Source: Romanomermis culicivorax (taxonomy: Eukaryota; Nematoda; Enoplea; Mermithida; Mermithidae). Taken from it: 64,000 bases of DNA. The DNA lies in assembly GCA_963922205.1 (NCBI GenBank), contig CAWUHX010000265.1:124001-188000 (forward strand). The letters run 5' to 3'. The notes below the pieces were generated by a model. It ran no database searches and had not been told where the DNA came from. It worked only from the letters and a program-made list of their open reading frames with translations. The position numbers and the translations under genes are program-made. This document shows, one piece after another, positions 58,101 through 64,000 of the stretch; the stretch's first letter is position 1; each line of letters starts with the position of its first letter.

Positions 58101-59880
58101 GCACTTTCGACCATACCTCTTCCAGCACGAGGTGGTCGTTCAGACTGACCATACCGCAGTCAAAGCAGTGTTGGAGAAGCCTAACCCCTCTGCTCGGATC
58201 GCTCGGTGGGGACTCGCGCTCGCCGAATTCAAACTGACAATTTGGCCGCGAAAAGGTCAGTCTAATGGTAATGCTGACGCATTATCACGCCTGCCGGATC
58301 CTAACTCCCTCACCGGTCAGAGTATTGATGATACTCCCCTCTACAGACCTGAGGGGCACGTTATGATGATCACCGATGGTGCGCAGCACCTGGCGAGATC
58401 AAGGACCTTGACCGATGGTGTGCAGCACCTGGCGCGTTCAAGTAATTCAGCACCGATCACTGTTGGCGCGGAGCGCCCGGTACGATCAGAGTCTTATGCC
58501 GAGATATCCGTCGGTGCGCAGCACCCCGACCTTTTCGCTGCTCAGCTGGAGGATCCGGAATTAGCCGACATCATTCGCTCTCTTAAGCCTCTGGGCGACC
58601 AGAATGATGTGCGAGGCTACCATCTGTTGGATAACGTCCTTCAGAAATGGACAGGCGAGTCCAATAAGATCGTCATACCCAGATCCATGGTTACTACCAT
58701 TATCCGGGCTCATCACGATGACATCTTAGCTGGACATTTCGGTGCTAAACGTACTGCGCGGCTCATTGCTCGCAGATACCACTGGCCCTCCCTCAGTCGG
58801 GATGTCAAGTCCTTCTGTCAGCGGTGTGATCTTTGCCAACGGAATAAGCCCGCTCGACAGAAAACCACTGCGACCCTGAAACCTATCACCATCACGGGAC
58901 CGTTTCACCGGGTAGGTGTCGACTGCATGGGACCAATGACCACTAGCGAAGCTGGCAACCGTTTCATCGTAGTCTTTATCGACTACTTTACGAAATGGGT
59001 CGAGGCTTTTGCTACTCCGGACATCACTGCGAACACCATAGCCCGACTGTTTGTAACGCAAATTGTCTGCCGGCACGGGGCACCGCAGATTCTTCAGTCA
59101 GATCGTGGCACTGATTTCACATCAAAACTGATGACTGAAATCACTGCGATCTGCGCAACGAAGAAAATCCACTCTACCGCCTATCACCCGATGACCAACG
59201 GCGAAGTGGAAAGAGCTAATCAGACGCTAGCCACACGGCTACGTATGTATGTTCATCAAGGACATACTGATTGGGATGAACACCTACCATACGCTGTGTT
59301 TGCCGTCAATATCAGCATGAATGAGTCAACAGGGTACTCGCCCTTTGAACTCATGTACGGTCGCACACCCATGCTCCCTGTTGACGCCGCGCTCTCATTC
59401 AACCCTCCGGCCCATATCATTAATGTTTCCTCATATGATATGGAGGTCAAACGTCATTTCACGAATGCGTTAACCTTAATCCAGAGTCGGATTGAGAAAG
59501 CACAGGAAGCCTATGCACGGTCGTACGACCGGAGGGCACATGATGTCTCGTACAAAGTAGGGGATCAGGTGCTCAAACTGCGCACCTCCAGCAAACGTGG
59601 ACTCACTCCTAAATTGCTGCCCATCTACGATGGACCCTACCTTGTAACAAGTGTGGCATATCCCAATGTCACACTTCGTCTCGAGATGGATCAGGAAGAC
59701 ACTGTACATGTCAACCAGCTTCGACTTTACGTGTCCCCTGAACAACCGAGTGAAGCAGAGGATACACCTCCCACTTCACAGGCAACAGATTCGGCACCCT
59801 TATTGTATCCCTCAATAAGCCGGGACTTCACACCAAATCTGATTGACCCACATCTTGATGCAGAGGTCCCCGACCCGTAA
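55180..59880 (+). CDS. Pol: two retropepsins, RT, RNase H, integrase
   Basis: Numbered from 51877. The first aspartic protease-like domain is at about residues 1108-1225 (AFLDMGC, D1122; DLILGLDFL). A Ser/Arg-rich spacer follows, then the second protease at about 1440-1540 (ALVDTGA, D1454; ELVLGTNFL). RT at about 1730-1975 has YLDD (Y1875-D1878), and RNase H (D2024, D2091) ends at NGNADALSRLP. Next comes a linker with four imperfect repeats of about 16 residues (DGAQHLARS type). Integrase has an HHCC finger (about 2279-2325), the D2349, D2409, E2445 triad with 35-residue spacing, and a GPY/F module (YDGPYLV, about 2585). There is no chromodomain. It ends TAA at 59878. All motifs point to a Ty3/gypsy-group element, intact except for DMG in the first protease. 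Confidence 0.92.
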   Translation, partial: DRITPCFVVLLDTKETPAFLDMGCPRTIISQRLHKALAKESPKAVMAFQQHHDFNPLMSINGKAVHTILSGPYEIMLPGNRQPNTRIDVHLHVCKTTSPFWAPVDLILGLDFLEQFKNIMFDYQRNVCRLDAVELPLLLTTPEIDQIDPWWENTRALSRNSHRSGSRSWSRASSISRPHSRASSVASSRGSTRGSRASSRRASRHLSTLHGSGCPRPPPGTSPVTLEKGRYREPSDSDAPTSPVPNAPPLSDTEVESLGATQSPKDHSDHILTVQDESTLLNDPEPSVGYALVGLLRRTGLPIPKRSGKTKHVSGATTPDSGHVVTAFYPNDIRTPHIKVLLNNWVEAKALVDTGAVFSLLDHKLAAQLPNLSLSPTRACPIAANGFPIPLLGAAYITVTVADVSERIQVQIQENCSAELVLGTNFLGRFNCVSLNWEKSFLQFKESRIPCDGLIHSPPSARGALPLKDLVILEPRSMTRFTVPVPPIYTNVPEVAFFPKHLTGSQRHVYFAGSVSTVTNGHIPLQVVNPSTHSVVLYPHTTIGHVQMHSEPSRESPVDSDTVLDRQWVEANAVISPDISPRDRAALLDLLVAYTDLYALDEKDTGSTDLVQHEISTGDARPVRRFPYRSSPKEKDLIMQEVKALQEKGIIRPSTSPWATNTVLVRKKNSSHRMCVDFRGLNEVTKKDVYPLPRIDDILDTLKGMKYFTTLDQANAYWSIPIAEADKEKTAFNTPIGLYEFNYLPFGLCNAPGTFQRLMDLLLTGIQWRTVLTYLDDILVFGNSHTQMLERLADVFARLRRGGMKLRLSKCKFSHSEVEYLGYRISQSGLEPDQAKLAAVQNLPIPQNAKDIKSFLGLVSYYRRFIPGCARLSEPLTKLLRKETAFQWSKPQQEAFDELRRLLTNPPILRHPDFSKSFILQTDASISGIGAVLSQLDENGYDHPVAYASRGLTAAEKNYSITELETLAVVHFVKHFRPYLFQHEVVVQTDHTAVKAVLEKPNPSARIARWGLALAEFKLTIWPRKGQSNGNADALSRLPDPNSLTGQSIDDTPLYRPEGHVMMITDGAQHLARSRTLTDGVQHLARSSNSAPITVGAERPVRSESYAEISVGAQHPDLFAAQLEDPELADIIRSLKPLGDQNDVRGYHLLDNVLQKWTGESNKIVIPRSMVTTIIRAHHDDILAGHFGAKRTARLIARRYHWPSLSRDVKSFCQRCDLCQRNKPARQKTTATLKPITITGPFHRVGVDCMGPMTTSEAGNRFIVVFIDYFTKWVEAFATPDITANTIARLFVTQIVCRHGAPQILQSDRGTDFTSKLMTEITAICATKKIHSTAYHPMTNGEVERANQTLATRLRMYVHQGHTDWDEHLPYAVFAVNISMNESTGYSPFELMYGRTPMLPVDAALSFNPPAHIINVSSYDMEVKRHFTNALTLIQSRIEKAQEAYARSYDRRAHDVSYKVGDQVLKLRTSSKRGLTPKLLPIYDGPYLVTSVAYPNVTLRLEMDQEDTVHVNQLRLYVSPEQPSEAEDTPPTSQATDSAPLLYPSISRDFTPNLIDPHLDAEVPDP
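58378..58530 (+). repeat. Four palindrome-bearing linker repeats inside pol
   Basis: GGTGCGCAGCACC, GGTGTGCAGCACC, GGCGCGGAGCGCC and GGTGCGCAGCACC are spaced about 40-50 bases apart between RNase H and integrase. Each can form a 5-bp stem with a three-base loop, and they remain in frame. Confidence 0.8.
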
Positions 59881-60399
59881 CTCAGGATGCACTCTCTTCA
59901 TTGTCCCCGCTTACGGACGAGGACGTCCTCTTTTCGAAGGACCGCCGTGCCCCTCACGAAGTATCCACTCTTGTCCATGCTGGATCTTAGTGGATAGAAG
60001 AGAGCGTTCAGCAACCTAAGCGTCACGCATTAGGCGCATCCTCACGCGATAGCCTACACCTCTCAGGGTGCATCCTCTGCGATAGCCCGACAATCTGTAC
60101 CTCACTGGGCGCATCCTCTGCGATAGCCTACATCTTGCCCTGAAAATTTTTCTTTTCTGTGTTCCAGACCTTCGCACAGGATATTCAATGTCGGCAACTC
60201 CACGCATCAACAACCTCCGGTCACCATACCACCGAACGAATTACGATCAAAGAAGGCCTCATCCACCGACAACCCAACGGACCTATTCGACCACTCTCGC
60301 CGTCACACCTTGGAATGACCTACGACCACGGACACGCCGCATAAAACCTCACTACTGACCACTGCAAGGACGAGGACGCCCTTTTTCGAAGGACCGCCG
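59881..60399 (+). repeat. 3' untranslated repeats before the 3' LTR
   Basis: GACGAGGACG(T/C)CCTCTTTTCGAAGGACCGCCGTG-like blocks occur twice (about 59917-59951 and 60369-60401), the second abutting the LTR. Between them, three ~40-base tandem units share GCGCATCCTC..CGATAGCC (about 60035-60135). No clear polypurine tract of the usual A/G-only type is visible; the repeated block may hold it. Confidence 0.65.
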
Positions 60400-60851
60400 T
60401 GTCACGTGCCGCTCAATTCTCCAACGTCACGTGATTCCGATCATGCCGACATTTGGTTATTTTTCATGTTTTGTTTATTACCCGATCATGCTTTTGTTTA
60501 TTTCATTTTTACACATGCATTCTACGTTCGTTTTTATATTTTTCATGCATTTCTATGTTTCGTTTTGTTGTATTTTTATTTCTTTACAAACGCGGGCTAC
60601 AGTAGGCCCTTTAGCTAAAAACTTCCGCCAGTCGTGCTCCACGAGCACATGGCTATTTTTGGTGCGCTCACGCACCTCTTATCATCAAAAATTAGCGTCG
60701 TTTTTGTTACGCAAAACGACTAGCTAAGAAGTTTTAGCTCAGCATAGGCACTGCAGCCGGCCTCAGTGCTAAACGCATGTGAATGAAAAAATGTCTATGT
60801 GCTCATAGGCATCTTCTGCATCGCGTCTAGCTGCAGAAGTTAGCTTGAGCG
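60400..60851 (+). repeat. 3' LTR (shared part)
   Basis: 452 bases, identical by eye to the left copy except for 17 missing bases. The sequence continues into 60852 onward without an LTR-type CA end at the point where similarity to the left copy stops. Confidence 0.85.
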
Positions 60852-61836
60852 CCGAGAAACTCCGCCCAAGCTGCAGCTGTAGCCAAACATGTCCTTAAAA
60901 GGACATGTTTCTTTAGTTTTTCGCTCATTCTTGGGTTCACCAAGCTTTCGTCCAGTTGTCACTCCGCGTCCGCCGCCTCCTCGTCAAATTTGCATAATTT
61001 TATTATATACCTGTGCGTCCGCCGCCTTACTATCAATAAATTTGCATAAATTTACCCGTGTTCACTGCGTCCGCCGCTTAACGTCTACAGTACCCCGCTG
61101 CCCATCAGTGCCAGGTGTCCGACCGCCCCGGTTCGTGAATTAAACGTTGGAGTTTCGCCTCCCGCTCGCTCCCGCTCCCTCCCGCTCGCCGCCGCTCGCC
61201 GCCTAGGACGTTTGAGGATCGCATCCCCCGCTCCCAGTGCCAGAAGACCGAAAGCATCCAGGGACTTGCCGCCCGTTGCGTCGTAATCGCTTGAGAAACA
61301 GGACTAGGTGAGTCTTCTCAGGGGATTGTTGTTATTTGTGGGTTATTTGTTGGGAAATCCTTCCTAAGTCGGTTTCCCAAGGTTTCCACAGATAAGTAGG
61401 GCCTCCACCTCTCAGGTTCGGGCTAAAAGGGGCTGTCTGGTTCATAATCGGGTCCCATAATTTAGGTCATTTTACGGGTGACCCTGTCCCCACTCTCACT
61501 GAGTAGGACTCGGGGATTGTCGCACCTAGCCTGGCAGCGTTGTCCATTACCCTACAGCAAGACCCCAAGGACAACCCAAGAGAACCAACTATAGACCTCT
61601 CTATAGCCACCAATTGCCAGGTTAGGCCCCAACGCCAACTTGGGAAGCCTGGGGAAAATGCCAGTATCCATCAGGAGTCACAGCCTATTACTCACTGTAA
61701 TAGGATCAATCTGATATGGTTCACCATCAATGTGACGTCTAAAACACGGTACTACCTGATGAGATACCCAAACCTCCCCAGCTCTCCCAAGATCAACATG
61801 TCATACACGTGACATGGCGTAAAATGTGACAAGTTA
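60852..61836 (+). other. Retroelement leader-like sequence
   Basis: Follows the right LTR and has no counterpart after the left one. It contains a perfect hairpin (arms AAACATGTCCTT, 60885-60910), repeats of GCGTCCGCCGCC (60968-61078), a GC-rich CCCGCTCGCT run (61159-61203) and a strong donor-like GGACTAGGTGAGT (61303-61315). An open stretch at 61540-61812 is unrecognised. I infer that this is the rest of the LTR plus the 5' leader of the family, from a second truncated copy sharing the LTR. Confidence 0.4.
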
Positions 61837-62614
61837 TGTAACGACCAGATTCGTGAAGCACTTTACTTTATCCAATTGGACGTTATGGCAGACAAAAAGG
61901 GGCGCGGGGCGTGTAATATGGGGGGATACGGGTAATAATAATCGACGGCTGCTTTGAGACGTCGACACAACAAACGGGGGGAAACGCGGCGAGTACAACA
62001 ACGGCTTAACTGCTTTCGAATAAAAAGATGCTTGCTCGCAATACAAAACGCTTGCAAAAAAACAAGGTGCGGGGGTCGAAAATTGAGAATTACAATAATA
62101 ACAAAATCACGCTTTGCTTCTCTTTAAATATGACGTTTTTGGCCAATCCCTGGGGGTCGCAGGAGGTCATGCTTCTGTCCATCTTCTTCCCCCAATCGTC
62201 GCTTCCTGCTTTACTTTTCATGCTTATTTAGTCACGCCTTTTAACACTTTTCTAGCCCGGTATGCTTTTCATGTCTTGCTTGTTTCCTACGGTGGGCTTA
62301 GCCACACCTCTGTGCTTCTGTGCATGCTTCCTGTATCTGTTTCTCTGAATACACATGTTTTGTGGGGCGGTCCCTACCGTTGCACTTGAGACTACTGTCA
62401 GGCGGGGCTTTTACTTATTTTACTGTGTGCAGGTGTTGTTTACGATTTTTACAGGGGATTACGGTAGCTGTAGAACGTTTGGTTTAGTGTAGGTTCTAGG
62501 GGACCAGCTGCCATTTGTGCAAATTAGTTGGGGCATCTTTATTGGACTACCGGGGTGTGAACGGATCAAAATAAAGTACTTCACATAATTTTATAGGAAT
62601 GTTTGGGTGTGAAT
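61837..62614. mobile_element. Truncated LTR (TGTAAC family)
   Basis: Starts TGTAACGACCAGATTCGTG and follows the LTR at 39966-40861 closely for about 778 bases, then breaks off some 85 bases before the expected GTTACA end. At the break, glycoprotein-coding sequence of the minus-strand element begins. Confidence 0.8.
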
Positions 62615-64000
62615 TTACGCTTAGGGAGTTATTTGTTGACCAAAATCCTGGTTGGGTTTTGTATAATTTTTGACCGTTGTGTTCTTTGTCTATAACAATT
62701 GCCTTACAAACATGCGGGGTTAGATTTTGCATTTCGGTTTGGTCAAAGACAATACCTTCTGAGCCAAAAAATCCTGTATTAGTACAAATTTTCTGTCTGC
62801 GGACACTGCATTTGTATGTATGCATCTGTTATGTGAGGCTTAGTGGAGGGGATATAGATTTTTTGGAATGTCTGTACCGGTTTGTCTACTGTGGAAGGGG
62901 GCATGCATGATACAAGTTTTGGTATGCTGACCGAGTGACCGCTCAATGAAGTTCCACATATCTGAAATTGGGCACTACACGATGTGGGGATTATTATACA
63001 AAGAAATAAACAAAACATTGGCCAATAGAATTTTTTAGTGGAGGCCGCGGGGCACTGTGTGTTTTCGTTCTGGCCGGTTTGGTGAGGCTGTTGGTGTTTT
63101 GCCTTGTGTTGAGGGGATGGCTGGTTTGTAATCTGAACAGTCTGTAAAACTTTAGAAGTTGAGTCATGGGATGGGGTTTGGATTTGCTTACTTGTGGGAG
63201 TCGGTAGTAGTGTCTGGCGGGGGCGGAATCTATGAGGTTCGGGGGTCAGGCTGTGGAGGAGGGACAAGAGATTATGGCCTGTTTTCGATGAAGTTTCGGA
63301 TGCGGTGGGCGACTTGGTGTCCTGTTTTCGGGGGATTTTGTAGTCTGCCGGGATGGTGGGCCACGATTTTTCGATTTTGGCGGTTTCAGGCGTGGGGGGT
63401 GGTGACGTGGCACACCAATCGGGTACATCCAGGTCGAGGATGTATTCCTCTTGACTACGGTCGTGAGTGGTGGGCATAATAGTTCCTAAAGTAGTCTGAG
63501 GGCCGTTAGTTATGGCAGGTAATGTTGAGTAGAATGCAGGGTCATCAATGTCCATTAGGGGTTGGGGTTGCCTGTACTCAATGCAATTTTGAAAATTACG
63601 ACTTTGTTGATTTGGACAGTACCTACTTGTATGACCTCTCTGCTTGCATAGAAAACATTGAAAATTTGAGTAGGGTTTTGAAAGGCAGTTATCAGATCTA
63701 TGTCCTGTTTGGGAACAGTGGATGCATCGGCTTTTACAATCAGGTGTACTGTGATTATTACGAAAACAAATTTCACATGATTTTCAGGTGCCTACTGATT
63801 TACAATTACGAGCTACGTGTCCCAGTTGTCCACACTGAAAGCATGTGGGTTGCCTAGGGGTAGTATCGTTCCTGTAAGCATTATTCCTGCTGTAAGTGTT
63901 GTTACTGAAATTGTTGTAGTTACTCTGTTGTGCGGGTTGAGGTTTTTGTTTGATCTGCAACTGTAAATCTTTTACTTGTTGTTCTAATTGATGCAAAAAG
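62615..64000 (-). pseudogene. Second retroelement: gag knuckles and glycoprotein start
   Basis: On the minus strand a frame enters from the window edge with a Gln-rich coiled-coil-like part and four CCHC zinc knuckles (63843-63802, 63777-63736, 63726-63685, 63657-63616), each C-x2-C-x4-H-x4-C. It then runs through a Pro/Thr-rich region and a signal-like hydrophobic stretch (FCLFLCIIIPTSCSA) into the Cys-rich glycoprotein start (FQICGTSLSGHS). One in-frame TGA (63786-63784) breaks the frame between knuckles 1 and 2. An indel near 62780-62825 shifts the frame, after which the match to the 53.4-kb region continues (CTNTGFFGS) and stops near 62620. No pol remains in the window. Confidence 0.8.

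Larger units (their letters stand above)
51415..60851 (+). mobile_element. LTR retroelement, gag-glycoprotein-PR-PR-RT-RH-IN
   Basis: Two direct repeats start TGTCACGTGCCGC (51415, 60400) and flank about 8.5 kb containing one huge polyprotein frame. The repeats are identical by eye apart from a 17-bp indel, so insertion or gene conversion was recent. The pol order RT-RNase H-integrase places it in the Ty3/gypsy group. No primer binding site can be seen between the left repeat and the coding region, and no matching target duplication is found at these borders. The copy therefore probably carries a deletion at its 5' end, and the LTR may be longer than the shared 452-469 bases. Confidence 0.85.

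Noticed and set aside
60953..60957. CAGTT as target duplication matching 51410-51414
   Set aside because: A five-base match without an LTR-type CA end in front of it is expected by chance.

Overview
The window is eukaryotic genomic DNA, most likely from a nematode. An interstitial array of the nematode telomere repeat (TTAGGC, read here as CCTAAG) lies at 10064-10195, there is an intronless nematode-style serpentine receptor, and the coding genes are split by GT-AG introns. The DNA is AT-rich, loaded with transposon debris and has few genes. I cannot name the species.

Layout. 1-3.2 kb: an inverted plus tandem 1.1 kb repeat with fragments of a BED-type zinc-finger gene. 7.0-7.9 kb: a non-autonomous hAT element with perfect 8-bp target duplications. 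8.0-9.0 kb: a seven-transmembrane receptor on the minus strand. 9.5-10.8 kb: a palindromic satellite block with telomere repeats at its centre. 12.7-15.2 kb: two foldback elements. 15.7-19.6 kb: a two-exon gene for a secreted protein, with a solo LTR in its intron. 20-25.7 kb: foldback and MITE-like repeats sharing a GCGAAGC hairpin. 26.1-38.6 kb: the complete five-exon gene for the CCR4-NOT deadenylase CAF1 (CNOT7/8, C. elegans ccf-1). It has huge introns filled with pyrimidine or purine satellites, and a long Ser/Thr/Ala/Gln-rich C-terminal extension. 38.9-45.2 kb: satellites, a MITE split by a solo LTR, and a pair of tRNA-derived SINEs. 45.5-48.5 kb: a decayed Ty3/gypsy-type pol on the minus strand. 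51.4-60.9 kb: a young LTR retroelement. 60.9-62.6 kb: leader-like sequence and a truncated LTR. 62.6-64.0 kb: the gag and glycoprotein part of a second, related element on the minus strand.

The most notable find is the 51.4-60.9 kb element. One frame of about 2,660 codons carries, in order, gag-like sequence, a signal/TM-anchored Cys-rich glycoprotein-like region, two tandem retropepsin-like domains, reverse transcriptase, RNase H and integrase. A glycoprotein placed before the protease is not the usual gag-pol-env order. The same gag-to-glycoprotein junction recurs in the diverged element at the right edge, so it is probably an ancestral property and not a chance fusion. The decayed pol copy at 45.5-48.5 kb also carries both protease domains, but each copy has lost the DTG triad of a different one.

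The host genes (receptor, secreted protein, CAF1) have no evident functional link. Their common theme is that transposons and satellites fill introns and flanks. All coordinates come from reading the sequence by eye. Family names rest on motif recognition, not on searches.
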